A stretch of DNA of 35,371 nt from Gammaproteobacteria bacterium (GTDB lineage Bacteria; Pseudomonadota; Gammaproteobacteria; Pseudomonadales; Pseudohongiellaceae), in contig JAURCS010000024.1 in the NCBI GenBank assembly GCA_030828385.1, positions 1 through 35,371 on the forward strand, given 5' to 3'. Positions within the stretch are counted from its first letter, which is position 1; each line of letters begins with the position of its first letter. Below the pieces are notes generated by a model. That model was not told the origin of the DNA and searched no databases. It saw nothing but the letters and a program-made list of their open reading frames with translations. Shown one piece after another: positions 16,593 through 26,919 of this stretch. Both the position numbers and the translations under genes were made by a program.

Positions 16593-16784
16593 ATGAAATG
16601 GACAGATTCCCTGGATATTGCCATCGAGTTACTTGAGGCTCATCCGGATATAGACCCCAAAACCATCAACTTTGTTGATCTTCATCGCTGGGTCTGTGAA
16701 CTGGAAGGATTTGATGATGAGCCGGGGCGAAGCGGCGAAAAGATCCTGGAAGCAATACAAATGGCCTGGATAGAGGAATTGTAA
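16593..16784 (+). CDS. iscX: Fe-S assembly protein IscX
   Basis: A 63-residue acidic protein (E. coli 66) that binds IscS and iron and modulates desulfurase activity. The sequence opens MKWTDSLDIAIEL, continues HPDIDPKTINFVDLHRWV and ends AIQMAWIEE, all typical of the IscX family. A strong AGAGGAG ribosome site lies 6 bases before the ATG, 12 bases after fdx. It is the last gene of the isc operon; a hairpin follows and then a 313-base gap before ndk. Confidence 0.97.
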   Translation: MKWTDSLDIAIELLEAHPDIDPKTINFVDLHRWVCELEGFDDEPGRSGEKILEAIQMAWIEEL

Positions 16785-16795
16785 TAGCTAGGTTT

Positions 16796-16815
16796 ATAGC
16801 CATGATGACGGCTAT
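16796..16815 (+). terminator. Hairpin downstream of iscX
   Basis: ATAGCC (16796-16801), an 8-base loop and GGCTAT (16810-16815) form a 6-bp stem 11 bases after iscX. A T-run (TTTTT at 16826-16830) lies ten bases beyond, not directly at the stem, so termination efficiency is doubtful. Confidence 0.35.
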
Positions 16816-17009
16816 TGAGGCTGGATTTTTCAGAATTTGACATTACGAAGATTGCAGGAAAATAGTAAAAACCCCCACTTATTCACGTTGCCAAAATAAC
16901 CCGCTTTAGCCAAATTTCGCTGGCTGCCTCAAGATAGCGTAAAAGCCTGATTTCAAGCAGGTTTCAGACAAAAATAGCCTTATTTTCGGTACAAAAACCC
17001 CCTAAAGGC

Positions 17010-17022
17010 GCGTACAATACGC
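17010..17022 (+). promoter_or_regulatory. Candidate ndk promoter -10 within an inverted repeat
   Basis: TACAAT (17013-17018) lies 79 bases before the ndk ATG and is nested in GCGTA-CAA-TACGC, a 5-bp inverted repeat centred on the box. The -35 region has only a poor match (TACAAA). The symmetry could be an operator or chance. Confidence 0.35.
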
Positions 17023-17097
17023 CGATTTCTTGACCCCGCTATGGCTGGGGTTAAATTCAGTAAGTTTTAAATTTTTTCTATAAGCGGAGTAATTTGC

Positions 17098-17529
17098 ATG
17101 TCAGTTGAACGTACGTTATCAATTATTAAACCTGATGCTGTTGGTAAGAATGTGATTGGTGAAATCGTCAGCCGTTTTGAAAAAGGTGGTTTGCGGGTTG
17201 TTGCCATGAAAATGCTGCAGTTGGATGATGAATCTGCTGGTGGTTTTTATGCGGAACACAAGGAAAGGGGCTTCTTTGCTGATCTAATAGAATTCATGAC
17301 GTCCGGTCCTGTAATCGTGCAGGTGCTTGAAGGTGAAAATGCAATCGCCAGGAATCGTGAACTGATGGGTGCAACCAATCCTGCTGAAGCAGATGCCGGC
17401 ACAATTCGAGCTGACTTCGCGGTATCTATTGATGCCAATGCAGTACACGGTTCAGACTCACCGGCTTCAGCTGAAAGAGAGATCGCTTATTTCTTTAAGT
17501 CTGAGGAACTCTGTTCAAGGAAGTTCTAA
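17098..17529 (+). CDS. ndk: Nucleoside diphosphate kinase
   Basis: A 143-residue enzyme (E. coli 143) that transfers the terminal phosphate of ATP to other nucleoside diphosphates through a phosphohistidine. The active-site His117 is in NAVHGSDS. The N-terminal [12 protein letters not shown] and the [20 protein letters not shown] nucleotide-binding block are intact. GGAG lies 9 bases upstream of the ATG. rlmN follows after 30 bases, and the ndk-rlmN-pilF order is the one seen in Pseudomonas. Confidence 0.98.
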   Translation: MSVERTLSIIKPDAVGKNVIGEIVSRFEKGGLRVVAMKMLQLDDESAGGFYAEHKERGFFADLIEFMTSGPVIVQVLEGENAIARNRELMGATNPAEADAGTIRADFAVSIDANAVHGSDSPASAEREIAYFFKSEELCSRKF

Positions 17530-17559
17530 ACTCCTTGTTCATCCCAAAGGATACTAAGT

Positions 17560-18699
17560 ATGCCGGGTATGCCGGAAAGTAAGATCAATTTACTTGGTCT
17601 GAGCAGGCAGCAAATGGAGGCTTTTCTCCTCACAAAGGGAGAAAAGCCTTTTCGCGCTATACAGTTGCTGAAATGGATTCATCAATTCGGCGTGACTGAT
17701 TTTGATGAAATGACCAATATCAGTAAATCCCTGCGCGCCCAGTTAAAGGAATGTGCAGAGGTTCGCCCGCCACGGGTCAAGGAACGTCTGGATGCCAGTG
17801 ATGGCTGCTACAAGTGGATAGTTGAAGTGGAAAGCGGTAGTAGCGTTGAGACCGTTTTTATTCCTGAAGCTGGTCGCGGTACCCTGTGTATTTCATCCCA
17901 GGCCGGTTGCAGTCTGGATTGCTCTTTCTGTGCCACGGGCAAACAGGGTTTTAACAGCGATCTGACGACAGCAGAGATTATTGGCCAGCTCTGGGTCGCA
18001 AACCGGGAACTAGATACTTTCGGAACCAAAAAACCACGTCAGGTAACCAATGTTGTGATGATGGGAATGGGAGAACCATTACTGAATTTCGACAATGTTA
18101 TTAATTCGATCAGCCTGATGATGGAAGATAACTGTTACGGCCTGTCAAAACGTCGCGTTACCATTAGTACTTCCGGGGTTGTACCCGCCCTTGATCGTTT
18201 AAAGGATTACACGGATGCCTCTCTGGCAATTTCACTGCATGCACCCAATGATGAATTGCGCAGCCAGATTGTCCCGATAAATAAAAAATATCCAATCAGT
18301 GAATTGCTTCGCAGCACCAATACTTATCTGGACTCACTGCCTGACAGTCGGGTAGCTACCATTGAATATATTCTGATTAACGGCGTCAATGATCATCGTC
18401 AGCATGCCCGGGAACTGGCCGAATTGCTCAGGACTACACCCTGCAAGATAAATCTGATTCCCTTCAACCCATTTGAAGGGTCTGACTATAACCGCTCCAG
18501 CAATTCGGCTATTTCCAATTTCAGAAAAATTCTTCAGGAAGCCGGCTATACGGTGACGATAAGAACAACGCGCGGGGATGATATAGGCGCTGCCTGTGGT
18601 CAGTTAGTGGGCTTGGTTGACGATAATACCCGCAGAAGTGCGCGTTATCGGGCATTACGGGAACAATCTAACCCCGAACAGCGTCTAAAGGTTCAATAA
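17560..18699 (+). CDS. rlmN: Dual-specificity rRNA/tRNA adenine C2-methyltransferase RlmN
   Basis: A 379-residue radical-SAM enzyme that methylates C2 of A2503 in 23S rRNA and of A37 in several tRNAs. The cluster cysteines C117, C121 and C124 are in [14 protein letters not shown]110 (TLCISSQ) and C346 (DIGAACGQL) are the spaced conserved cysteines, the latter the methyl-carrying one. [11 protein letters not shown] is the SAM-binding segment. AAAGGAT lies 7 bases before the ATG. Its [4Fe-4S] cluster depends on systems like the ISC operon upstream. Confidence 0.97.
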   Translation: MPGMPESKINLLGLSRQQMEAFLLTKGEKPFRAIQLLKWIHQFGVTDFDEMTNISKSLRAQLKECAEVRPPRVKERLDASDGCYKWIVEVESGSSVETVFIPEAGRGTLCISSQAGCSLDCSFCATGKQGFNSDLTTAEIIGQLWVANRELDTFGTKKPRQVTNVVMMGMGEPLLNFDNVINSISLMMEDNCYGLSKRRVTISTSGVVPALDRLKDYTDASLAISLHAPNDELRSQIVPINKKYPISELLRSTNTYLDSLPDSRVATIEYILINGVNDHRQHARELAELLRTTPCKINLIPFNPFEGSDYNRSSNSAISNFRKILQEAGYTVTIRTTRGDDIGAACGQLVGLVDDNTRRSARYRALREQSNPEQRLKVQ

Positions 18700-18762
18700 A
18701 ATTATCCTGCTAGGGTAAAATCAGGTTTTTATCAGTGTTCGCGATAAAACAGGAATAAACGG

Positions 18763-19545
18763 ATGAAAGTCATCAAGTCAGTAACAATAACAGTTTTGTG
18801 TTTGTTTCTGCTCAGTGCCTGTGTGACGGAAACTACGAATCCGGTCTTCAATGTTGAGAAATCTGATGAAGACGCGCTTGATAACTATCTACGGCTGAGT
18901 ATTGGCTATCTTGAGCAGGGAAATCTGCCCAATGCCAAGCGCCATCTTCAGAATGCGGCTGAAATTGACTCCAATAACAGTGAAATGTTCGGCATTTGGG
19001 GGTTAATCTATGCACGGGAAGGGGAGCCTGAACTTGCTGAGCAAAACTTCAGCCGTTCCTTGCGCATAAACCCGGATAATTCGCAGATGCGTAATAATTT
19101 TGCAGCGTTCCTGTTTGCGGAAGGCCGCGTCGAAGATGCCTACAATCAGTTGGCCAGAGTAGTCAAGGATACGTCCTATGACCAACGCCCACAGGCATTC
19201 GAAAATATGGGAATAGCGACCATACGTCTTAACCGGATTGAGGAAGGAGAACAGGCTTTTATGAGGGCCATTCAGCTCAATCCCAATCATCTGAGATCAG
19301 CACTTGAACTGGCCAGTCTCAACCTTGAAAGAGGGGATGTGCTCCAGGCAAGGGCTTACTGGCGGAACTATCTAACATTAATCCAGTTTTACCGTGTGCC
19401 TCACAACGCCCGCAGCTTGCTTCTCGGTGCCCGTCTTGAAATGGCGCTTAAGAATGAAGCCAGTGCGCTGGCATACGGTGAGTTACTCGAAACCAACTTT
19501 CCTGAAAGTCAGGAATATGCCATATTTCAAAAGGTTGTTGAATGA
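18763..19545 (+). CDS. pilF: Type IV pilus assembly lipoprotein PilF (PilW family)
   Basis: A 260-residue outer-membrane lipoprotein that pilots the PilQ secretin for type IV pili. It has a signal peptide ending in the lipobox LLSAC with acylated C20, then tandem tetratricopeptide repeats from about residue 45 to 225 (for example YLRLSIGYLEQGNLPNAKRHLQNA, and SEMFGIWGLIYAREGEPELAEQNF). AGGAAT lies 8 bases before the ATG. The stop overlaps the rodZ start by 4 bases (ATGA), so translation is coupled. Placement between rlmN and rodZ matches Pseudomonas PilF. No other pilus gene is in the window. Confidence 0.9.
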   Translation: MKVIKSVTITVLCLFLLSACVTETTNPVFNVEKSDEDALDNYLRLSIGYLEQGNLPNAKRHLQNAAEIDSNNSEMFGIWGLIYAREGEPELAEQNFSRSLRINPDNSQMRNNFAAFLFAEGRVEDAYNQLARVVKDTSYDQRPQAFENMGIATIRLNRIEEGEQAFMRAIQLNPNHLRSALELASLNLERGDVLQARAYWRNYLTLIQFYRVPHNARSLLLGARLEMALKNEASALAYGELLETNFPESQEYAIFQKVVE

Positions 19546-20810
19546 GTGAAGAAAACCAGGATATAGAATCAGTCGCTGACGATGAGTCCACAAAGGATTT
19601 GCCGGACTTGCCATCGCCAGGGCAAATACTGAAAGCTATACGAGAGGAAAAGGGCTTAAGTCATGCCAGGGTAGCTCAGGCTCTGCATATGACTGCGCAT
19701 TATGTGAATGCCCTTGAGACCAGCCAGTTCGAAAAATTACCAGGAAAAACTTTCATCAAAGGGTATTTCAGGGCCTATGCCAAACTGCTCGGTGCCGATG
19801 TAGAAAACATTAGCACCTGTTATGACCAGTACATGGCAAAACTCGAAGAAAATGAGATTAGCGAAGCTAATGTAATTCGCGCAAGAAAAGCCTATGACCA
19901 GAATCTGCGCTGGATGATTTGTGCAGCGCTGATCATCATTATTGTGATTGGTGTGAGCTGGTGGCTGGCTAAAGGAGATGATAGCCAGGCATCCGTTATT
20001 TTTGGCAATGGCCGTGAGCAAGTTGCAGACATACAGCCAGGGGTAAGCGGCACTGGCACAGTAATGCCCGTAGCAGGCGGTGATAATGAAATAAGTGTTG
20101 CGTCGTCATCGTTGAATGTTGGTAGTCAGAATAGTCAGGAAGATTTATCTGGCACTGTTGGCATAACTGAACCGGTGACAGCAGAGGTGCTTATCGCCCG
20201 CATAGATGAAGCTGGTAATAAAGCGGAGACTGAAGATGGCACCACTGTTAGCGAAAACAGGTCAAGGTCACTATCACTTTTACCTGAAGCCATAGGTTCA
20301 GAGAACACAGAAATTCTTGCAGAAACTGTTACGGATGATCAAGCAGATACAGCAACAGCTATGGAAACAGCAACTCAGGTCAGCCCCGCAAAGACTCCTG
20401 GCAATCAGCAGGCAGCCGTGGTAAATGAGAATTTTCCACGAGACAGTCAATCGGGTTCAGATAACCTTGAGCACGCTCTGGCAATGCCGGCGTCTAAACC
20501 ACCGGAGTACAATGTCACCAGAGTAGGGAATCACCGTAGCGTCAGCCTTGAAAGTGAGGGTGATGACATGCTCGAGGCCCACTTTCTCGGTGATAGCTGG
20601 GTTGAGATAAATAATTCCAATAGTATCCGGCTGTATAACGATATGTTGCGTTTGGGCGATGACCTTACCATTAAAGGCTCGGCACCTTTTAATGTTCTGT
20701 TTGGCGATGCAACCGTTGTCGAGGTGATATTAAATGCTGCTGAGGTAGATATCTCAGCTCGTGTCCGCTCTGATAATTCTGCCCGTGTAATCCTGCAACC
20801 GGAAAATTGA
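19542..20810 (+). CDS. rodZ: Cell-shape protein RodZ
   Basis: A 422-residue bitopic membrane protein that links the MreB cytoskeleton to wall synthesis. The cytoplasmic N-terminus has a helix-turn-helix domain of the HTH_25 type (about 27-95: [40 protein letters not shown]). One transmembrane helix lies at about 123-143. A long, low-complexity Thr/Ser/Ala/Glu-rich periplasmic linker follows, and a C-terminal beta-rich DUF4115 domain starts near 345 ([10 protein letters not shown]). It overlaps pilF by 4 bases, and its stop is 2 bases before the ispG ATG. Confidence 0.93.
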   Translation: MSEENQDIESVADDESTKDLPDLPSPGQILKAIREEKGLSHARVAQALHMTAHYVNALETSQFEKLPGKTFIKGYFRAYAKLLGADVENISTCYDQYMAKLEENEISEANVIRARKAYDQNLRWMICAALIIIIVIGVSWWLAKGDDSQASVIFGNGREQVADIQPGVSGTGTVMPVAGGDNEISVASSSLNVGSQNSQEDLSGTVGITEPVTAEVLIARIDEAGNKAETEDGTTVSENRSRSLSLLPEAIGSENTEILAETVTDDQADTATAMETATQVSPAKTPGNQQAAVVNENFPRDSQSGSDNLEHALAMPASKPPEYNVTRVGNHRSVSLESEGDDMLEAHFLGDSWVEINNSNSIRLYNDMLRLGDDLTIKGSAPFNVLFGDATVVEVILNAAEVDISARVRSDNSARVILQPEN

Positions 20811-20812
20811 TA

Positions 20813-21970
20813 ATGCAAAGCAAATCACCAATAGTCAGACGAAAATCACGCCAGATCATGGTGGGTAATGTCCCGGTTGGGGGCGATGCGCCTATTGCCG
20901 TGCAGAGTATGACAAACACCGAAACCTGTGATGTTGATGCGACACTCAAACAGATAGCTGAACTGGAAGCTGTAGGTGCAGATATTGTGCGAGTCTCGGT
21001 GCCGACGATGGATGCAGCTGAAGCTTTCAAGACAATACGTTCCAGAACAAAGATGCCTCTGGTGGCGGATATCCACTTTGATTACAAGATTGCCCTGAAA
21101 GTACTTGAATACGGAGTAGACTGTTTACGTATCAATCCCGGCAATATTGGCAGAGATGACAGGGTGAGGGCAGTTATTGAATCGGCCCGGGATAAAAATG
21201 TCCCGTTGCGCATTGGTGTTAATGCAGGCTCATTGGGTAAGGATCTGTTACGTAAATATGAAGAACCCAATGCCGAAGCAATGGTGGAATCTGCACTGCG
21301 ACATATTGCAATACTCGACTCCTATGATTTTAAGAATTTCAAGGTCAGCCTGAAAGCCTCTGAAGTGTTTATGACAGTTGCTGCCTATCGCATGCTTGCG
21401 TCACAAATTGATCAGCCGCTGCATCTGGGTATTACAGAAGCCGGCGGTTTACGTAGTGGCACAGTGAAGTCTTCGGTTGGGCTTGGTCTGTTATTGATGG
21501 ATGGTATTGGCGATACCATACGTATCTCTCTGGCTGCCAATCCGGTAGAGGAGATCAAGGTCGGTTTTGACATCCTGAAAAGTCTTGGGCTGCGCAGTAA
21601 AGGCGTCAATCTCGTCGCATGTCCAAGCTGTTCCAGGCAAAATTTTGATGTTATTGCCACGGTGAATGAACTCGAATCTCGACTTGAGGATGTCACTACA
21701 CCGATTGATGTATCGGTAGTAGGTTGCATTGTGAATGGTCCCGGTGAGGCAAAAGTGGCAGATATCGGGTTGACTGGAGCTACACCGGTTAACATGTCGT
21801 ATATCAACGGCAAGACCAGCCATAAAATAAGTAATGAAAATCTGGTAGACGAACTGGAAGCCATGATTCGACAGAAAGTGAAAGAAAAAGAACAGCAAGC
21901 CGATGCCCAGGCGTCCACGATAACTCTTACATCTGATCATCAAGGCGAGTCTGTTGATCTACGCAAATAA
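20813..21970 (+). CDS. ispG: 4-hydroxy-3-methylbut-2-enyl diphosphate synthase IspG
   Basis: A 385-residue [4Fe-4S] enzyme of the MEP isoprenoid pathway that converts methylerythritol cyclodiphosphate to HMBPP. Cluster ligands C270, C273 (VACPSCSRQ), C305 ([11 protein letters not shown]) and E312 match the E. coli positions. The N-terminal barrel is well conserved ([38 protein letters not shown]). I chose ATG 20813, which gives [12 protein letters not shown] like the family. An upstream in-frame TTG would overlap the rodZ stop. The C-terminus is about 15 residues longer and polar. Confidence 0.97.
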   Translation: MQSKSPIVRRKSRQIMVGNVPVGGDAPIAVQSMTNTETCDVDATLKQIAELEAVGADIVRVSVPTMDAAEAFKTIRSRTKMPLVADIHFDYKIALKVLEYGVDCLRINPGNIGRDDRVRAVIESARDKNVPLRIGVNAGSLGKDLLRKYEEPNAEAMVESALRHIAILDSYDFKNFKVSLKASEVFMTVAAYRMLASQIDQPLHLGITEAGGLRSGTVKSSVGLGLLLMDGIGDTIRISLAANPVEEIKVGFDILKSLGLRSKGVNLVACPSCSRQNFDVIATVNELESRLEDVTTPIDVSVVGCIVNGPGEAKVADIGLTGATPVNMSYINGKTSHKISNENLVDELEAMIRQKVKEKEQQADAQASTITLTSDHQGESVDLRK

Positions 21971-22069
21971 GAATCCGGGCATAAGCATGCCAACTGATAA
22001 CACTATTCAGGAAAATTCCCATTAATATTCCACAATTAAATCCAGTGCATGGATTCACAAGGTTGAGTT

Positions 22070-23359
22070 TTGGCTAAAATACAAGCTATTCGCGGAATGA
22101 ATGATGTATTGCCGACGCAGACTCCCGCCTGGCATTACCTTGAACAGGTCATGAGAGATTTGCTAGCTGCCTATGCCTATCAGGAAATACGTTTTCCTGT
22201 GGTGGAGCAGACGCAGCTTTTCAAACGTTCCATTGGTGAAGTGACCGATATCGTTGAAAAGGAGATGTACACATTCGAAGACCGTAATGGTGACAGCCTG
22301 AGCTTGCGGCCCGAGGGTACAGCATGCTGCGTGCGCGCAGCAGAACAGCATGGTCTGCTATATAACCAGACTCAGAAACTCTGGTATATGGGCCCCATGT
22401 ATCGCCATGAACGCCCACAAAAAGGACGCTACCGCCAGTTCTACCAGATGGGTGTAGAAGCATTTGGTATGAGCGGAATAGATATCGAAGCCGAAATGTT
22501 GATGCTGTCACAGGATCTCTGGCAGCGGCTGGGTATTGCTGATGTGCTGACTCTGGAAATCAATAATCTGGGTAATCCTGAAGATCGAAAGCGCTATGGC
22601 GAAACACTTAAGGAATATTTGCTAGACCACCGCGAGGCTCTGGATGAAGATAGCCAACGCAGATTGGAAAAGAACGTATTACGTATTCTGGATAGCAAGA
22701 GCCCGCAAACCCAGGAGATTCTGAAACAAGCGCCGCAACTGCCTGATCATATTTCCGCTGATTCAGCTGCTGGATTTCAGCAATTGCTTGAAATACTTAC
22801 CCAGGCGGGAATTCCCTACCAGGTCAATAATTCCCTGGTGCGTGGGCTGGATTATTATAATGGGGTGGTCTTTGAATGGACTACTGATAAACTGGGCGCC
22901 CAATCTGCGGTATGTTCTGGTGGGCGATATGATGGCCTCTCAAAACAACTGGGTGGTACTGCTACTCCGGGGGTAGGTTTTGCCCTTGGAATGGAAAGAA
23001 TGATCCTCTTGCTGGAAGAACTGGACAGGCTGCCTGTCGGGATTTCCAGAACTGTAGATCTCTATATCTGTGTGATCGGGGAGGGTGTGCGGCAACAGGC
23101 ACTGATACTGGCTGGTGAAATTCGCAGAAAAATTCCGGCACTCAGGGTTTTGACCCATTGTGGTGGCGGTAAATATAATAGCCAGTTGAAAAAAGCATTT
23201 GCCAGTGGTGCCCAGTGTGCCCTGATACTGGAGGGTGAGGCAGCACAAACAGAAATAAAGCTGCGGGTTCTGGACGACAGCGGCGAAACCAGTACAGTCG
23301 GGGTAGAATCAGCATTTGATTCATTGTCCGGGCTTTTTGATTTGGAACAGTTTGATTGA
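22070..23359 (+). CDS. hisS: Histidyl-tRNA synthetase
   Basis: A 429-residue class II synthetase (E. coli 424). Visible are motif 2 (YRHERPQKGRYRQFYQMG), RPEGT before it, the histidine-specific LVRGLDYYNG and GGRYDGL, motif 3 (GVGFALGMERM) and the C-terminal anticodon-binding domain from about 330. The start is a TTG at 22070 with AAGG (22060-22063) 6 bases upstream. It yields MAKIQAIRGMNDVLP, which aligns with the family start (MAKNIQAIRGMNDYLP in E. coli), so the codon is well supported. YfgM follows after 104 bases, the usual neighbour. Confidence 0.97.
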   Translation: MAKIQAIRGMNDVLPTQTPAWHYLEQVMRDLLAAYAYQEIRFPVVEQTQLFKRSIGEVTDIVEKEMYTFEDRNGDSLSLRPEGTACCVRAAEQHGLLYNQTQKLWYMGPMYRHERPQKGRYRQFYQMGVEAFGMSGIDIEAEMLMLSQDLWQRLGIADVLTLEINNLGNPEDRKRYGETLKEYLLDHREALDEDSQRRLEKNVLRILDSKSPQTQEILKQAPQLPDHISADSAAGFQQLLEILTQAGIPYQVNNSLVRGLDYYNGVVFEWTTDKLGAQSAVCSGGRYDGLSKQLGGTATPGVGFALGMERMILLLEELDRLPVGISRTVDLYICVIGEGVRQQALILAGEIRRKIPALRVLTHCGGGKYNSQLKKAFASGAQCALILEGEAAQTEIKLRVLDDSGETSTVGVESAFDSLSGLFDLEQFD

Positions 23360-23463
23360 AATGGTTTGATCTAGAGTCAGTTAATTAAAGTCCATTAAAT
23401 CAGGGACAGTTAATTGATAGTAATAATTATTAACAGATTAATATTTTTTAGGGAGTTACTCTT

Positions 23464-24129
23464 TTGGCAAGTTACGCTAATGACGAAGAACAAGTAGAAG
23501 CCTTAAAACGCTGGTGGCAGGAAAATGGATCGTCACTATTGACGGGTATTGTTATTGTGCTGGTAGTTTTATTTGGCTCTAGACAGTGGCAGGGCGCCCA
23601 ATTGGCAAAAGCAGAGGCGGCATCTGACCTGTATGAGGACGTTGTGCAGTTGGCTCTGCTGGATCAGGCCAGTGCCTTGACCGCCGAGTCCATGGCACAG
23701 CTGGAAAGCAGCTACGACGAATTACGAAATGAATTCGAAGACAGTATTTATGCCCGTTATGGCGCCATGATGATGGCGACAGTGTATGTAAATCAGGAAA
23801 ATTATGATCAGGCTGCTACCGAGCTTAACTGGATTATTGATAATCCGGAACTGGGATTTATGCAAAAGGCCGAAGAGGAATTATTTCTCACCGCAAGGTT
23901 AAGACTTGCCAGGGTCAAACTGGCCCAGGGTCTGGCCCAGGAAGCACTGACTATTGTTACCGAAGTGGAGCCGGGGGCACTGGCTGCCGGTTTTGCTGAA
24001 GTGCAGGGCGATGCTTACTTGCAGCTGGGGCAATCTGAGCAGGCCCGCAGTGCCTATGAACGAGCTATTTCTCTGGAGCCGGATAATGCCAGCTTCATTG
24101 ACCTGAAGATTCGTGGTATTGGCAGTTAA
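23464..24129 (+). CDS. yfgM: Ancillary SecYEG translocon subunit YfgM family protein
   Basis: A 221-residue bitopic protein with a short cytoplasmic segment (NDEEQVEALKRWWQENG), one membrane helix (about 22-40) and a periplasmic tetratricopeptide-like region. In E. coli YfgM associates with the SecYEG translocon and the PpiD chaperone and its gene precedes bamB, as here. The start is a TTG at 23464 with GGGAG 8 bases upstream, giving MASYANDEEQVEAL. The periplasmic part has repeats such as DQAATELNWIIDNPELGFM and AYLQLGQSEQARSAYERAI. The name is by family and position, with moderate sequence similarity. Confidence 0.88.
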   Translation: MASYANDEEQVEALKRWWQENGSSLLTGIVIVLVVLFGSRQWQGAQLAKAEAASDLYEDVVQLALLDQASALTAESMAQLESSYDELRNEFEDSIYARYGAMMMATVYVNQENYDQAATELNWIIDNPELGFMQKAEEELFLTARLRLARVKLAQGLAQEALTIVTEVEPGALAAGFAEVQGDAYLQLGQSEQARSAYERAISLEPDNASFIDLKIRGIGS

Positions 24130-24165
24130 GCGCCGACACTTTTTTACCGTTATTCAAATTCCAAT

Positions 24166-25347
24166 ATGCGAGCCATGATGACAAGACATCTGCGACTGGT
24201 TTTACTTTTCCTGGCGATTCCGGTTTTATCTGGTTGTGGTTGGAATCCCCTTAGTTTTTTATCCGGTAGTGATGACGACCTTAAGCCCGCTAAACTCGTC
24301 GATTTTGATGATGAGGTCAGATTGCGCAAGCAATGGAGTGTCAATGTAGGCAAGGGTCAGGGTAAAAAATACAACAGGCTGAAACCTGCCATTAATGGCG
24401 ACGTTATTTATGCAGCAGGTAATAACGGCAGGATTGTTGCCCTGAGAAGGGACAGTGGCCGGGAGGTTTGGGAAACACGTCTGGACTATGAAATTACCGG
24501 AGGCGTAGGGTACGGTGGTGGTCGGGTATTGTTGGGAACTGAAAATTCGACGCTTATTGCTCTGGATGCAGACACAGGAGCCATTCTCTGGGAAACAGAA
24601 GTCACCAGTGAGGTTTTGTCTGCACCCGCTGCCAATAACAATTTTGTAGTGGTGCTGGCAATTGATGGCAAGCTTACCGGCCATGATGCCCAGACCGGTG
24701 AACAGCTTTGGATATACGAAAATACTGTACCGGCTCTGACTCTGAGAGGAGATAGCTCACCGTTGATCCTGGAAAACTTTGTGCTGGCAGCCTTTGGCAA
24801 TGGAACAGTGGTTTCTCTTGCTGTTGATGACGGAACTTTGCGCTGGGAAGAGAGGGTTGCTATACCTACAGGTACCTCGGAAATCGACCGTCTGGTGGAC
24901 ATTGATGGCGATCTTTTTGTCACCGATGCGGGCATGCTGCTGGTGCCAAGCTACCAGGGTTACCTTGCTGCTATTGATGTAGTAACCGGACAAATGCGCT
25001 GGCGCGTTCAGGAGTCAAGTGTCAATGGTGCCAGTTCAGGGTTTGGTAATGTCTATATCAGTGATGCTGAAGGTCATGTAAAAGCCTATCAGGTAGGTGA
25101 AGATGATCCTGTCTGGTCCAATGACGCGCTTGATTTAAGAAGTCTCAGCGCCCCGCAAAGTTTTAATAATTTTGTCGCCGTAGGTGATTATGAGGGCTAT
25201 GTTCACCTGATGTCACAGGTGGACGGAAGATTCGTCGGACGTGTCCGAGTGGACAATAAAGGAATACGCGCCCCAATGCAGTCACGGGGTAATACGCTTT
25301 ATGTGTTTGGTAATAGTGGCAATCTGGCGGCTCTGAGTGTTGAATAA
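24166..25347 (+). CDS. bamB: Outer-membrane assembly lipoprotein BamB
   Basis: A 393-residue lipoprotein of the BAM complex that inserts beta-barrel proteins in the outer membrane. It has a signal peptide with lipobox LSGC and acylated C24, then an eight-bladed propeller of PQQ-like repeats (VIYAAGNNGRIVALRRDSGREVW, LIALDADTGAILWETE, YLAAIDVVTGQMRW). It follows yfgM and precedes der, as in E. coli and Pseudomonas. Start is uncertain: ATG 24166, 24175 and 24178 are in frame and none has a clear ribosome site. The shorter ones also leave a normal signal peptide. Confidence 0.95.
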   Translation: MRAMMTRHLRLVLLFLAIPVLSGCGWNPLSFLSGSDDDLKPAKLVDFDDEVRLRKQWSVNVGKGQGKKYNRLKPAINGDVIYAAGNNGRIVALRRDSGREVWETRLDYEITGGVGYGGGRVLLGTENSTLIALDADTGAILWETEVTSEVLSAPAANNNFVVVLAIDGKLTGHDAQTGEQLWIYENTVPALTLRGDSSPLILENFVLAAFGNGTVVSLAVDDGTLRWEERVAIPTGTSEIDRLVDIDGDLFVTDAGMLLVPSYQGYLAAIDVVTGQMRWRVQESSVNGASSGFGNVYISDAEGHVKAYQVGEDDPVWSNDALDLRSLSAPQSFNNFVAVGDYEGYVHLMSQVDGRFVGRVRVDNKGIRAPMQSRGNTLYVFGNSGNLAALSVE

Positions 25348-25380
25348 TATTCTCAATCCAGGCCTGTTTCGGTCTTTTTC

Positions 25381-25410
25381 CTGACTGTTTTATAGGCAGT
25401 CGAGTATAGT
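25381..25410 (+). promoter_or_regulatory. Candidate der promoter
   Basis: CTGACT (25381-25386), 18-base spacer, TATAGT (25405-25410), 57 bases upstream of the der start. An inverted repeat GACTG/CAGTC (25383-25387 and 25397-25401) overlaps the -35 and spacer. The boxes are 4 and 5 of 6 to consensus. Confidence 0.38.
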
Positions 25411-25466
25411 TTAGCAATTCCATAATTCTATAGGGCTGATCATTTAATAGTCCGAGGTTCAACATC

Positions 25467-26912
25467 ATGATGCCCGTCATAGCCCTGGTAGGCAGGCCAA
25501 ACGTGGGCAAGTCCACGCTCTTCAATCGTCTCACCCGTTCCAGGGATGCCCTGGTTGCTGATTTTGCCGGTCTTACCCGGGACCGCAAATACGGTGAAGG
25601 CAATGCTGCCGAGCGTAATTTCATTGTTATCGATACCGGTGGTATTACCGGTAACGAAGAAGGACTTGATCTGCGAATGAGTGAGCAGTCCCTACTTGCC
25701 ATAGAAGAAGCAGATATTACCCTGTTACTGGTGGATGCCCGTGAGGGATTGCTGCCCGGTGATCATCAACTTGTGGAATACCTGCGCAAAAAATCCAGAC
25801 CTTATTTCCTGGTAGTTAATAAAACCGATGGGCTTGACCCCGATGTTGCGTTAGCTGATTTTCATCAACTGGGTTGCGAAAATATATTTGCGATTGCGGC
25901 AAGCCATGGCAGGGGCGTCAACAAAATGATAGAGGAGGTCCTGGCCCCCTTTCCTGAACAGCAAGATGACGCAGATATTGCAGAAAGCAGTGGCGTAAAA
26001 ATTGCTGTAGCGGGCAGGCCTAATGTTGGTAAATCAACCCTGGTAAACAGGATTCTTGGGGAAGAAAGGGTAGTAGTCTACGATCACCCCGGAACCACGC
26101 GCGACAGTATCTATATTCCATATGAACGTCGTGGCAAATCTTATACGCTCATTGATACCGCGGGTATTCGAAAAAAGGGCAAGACCAATGAGGCGGTAGA
26201 AAAGTTTTCTGTTGTGAAGTCACTGCAGGCGATACGTGATGCCAATGTGGTAGTGCTATTGCTTGATGCGCGCGAAGGCATCGTTGAGCAGGACCTGCAT
26301 TTACTTGGGTATGTTCTGGATTCGGGTAGGGCATTGGTGATTGCATTAAACAAGTGGGATGGTATGGATGACTATGCCAAAGACCAGGTACGTAAAGCAA
26401 TTCAACGACGCCTTGTGTTTATTGATTTTGCCAAAATTCATTTTATTTCTGCACTGCATGGAACCGCTGTGGGTGAACTCTATGCGTCCATTGATAAAGC
26501 CTATGCATCAGCCAGTCTGAAACTTAATACCAACAAGTTGACTTTATTGCTCGAACGTATAACCGAGAGTCATGCTCCTCCAATCATTAATGGCAGGAGA
26601 ATTAAGCTACGCTATGCACATCCAGGTGGTAATAACCCGCCAATTATTGTTATTCATGGCAAGCAAACAGATAAGGTTCCTGCGCACTATGTGCGCTTTC
26701 TGGAAAAGAGTTTCAGAAAGTTTCTTAAGATGGAAGGCACGCCGATTCGAATTGAGCTGGTTAGTGATGACAATCCTTTTGTCAGGGCAGAAGAGGGTAA
26801 ATCCAATAAGGAAGTAGCTCGCAAAAGACGTATTAAAAAGAACAGGGAGTTGTCCAGCAAGTCCGGTCACGATAAATCTCCGGCAAAGAGCAGGACTCCC
26901 AGGCAAAGATAA
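25467..26912 (+). CDS. der: Ribosome biogenesis GTPase Der (EngA)
   Basis: A 481-residue protein with two GTPase domains in series, acting in 50S ribosome assembly. Domain 1 has GRPNVGKS (9-16), DTGG (56-59) and NKTD (118-121). Domain 2 has GRPNVGKS (183-190), DTAG and NKWD. A KH-like C-terminal domain follows from about 360, and a basic tail ([17 protein letters not shown]) ends the protein, a common place for ribosome contact. GAGG lies upstream; the ATG pair 25467/25470 leaves the exact start open. An amidotransferase gene follows after only 7 bases. Confidence 0.97.
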   Translation: MMPVIALVGRPNVGKSTLFNRLTRSRDALVADFAGLTRDRKYGEGNAAERNFIVIDTGGITGNEEGLDLRMSEQSLLAIEEADITLLLVDAREGLLPGDHQLVEYLRKKSRPYFLVVNKTDGLDPDVALADFHQLGCENIFAIAASHGRGVNKMIEEVLAPFPEQQDDADIAESSGVKIAVAGRPNVGKSTLVNRILGEERVVVYDHPGTTRDSIYIPYERRGKSYTLIDTAGIRKKGKTNEAVEKFSVVKSLQAIRDANVVVLLLDAREGIVEQDLHLLGYVLDSGRALVIALNKWDGMDDYAKDQVRKAIQRRLVFIDFAKIHFISALHGTAVGELYASIDKAYASASLKLNTNKLTLLLERITESHAPPIINGRRIKLRYAHPGGNNPPIIVIHGKQTDKVPAHYVRFLEKSFRKFLKMEGTPIRIELVSDDNPFVRAEEGKSNKEVARKRRIKKNRELSSKSGHDKSPAKSRTPRQR

Positions 26913-26919
26913 GTTCTTT

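Larger units (their letters stand above)
16785..17097. other. 313-base gene-free region between iscX and ndk
   Basis: No plausible coding frame is seen. It holds the iscX hairpin, a weak promoter match TTGACA (16837-16842) with AATAGT 18 bases on (16861-16866), a TACAAT box inside an inverted repeat (17010-17022), and a 5-bp ACCCC/GGGGT hairpin (17035-17053) in the likely ndk leader. The isc operon and ndk therefore look like separate transcription units. Confidence 0.5.
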
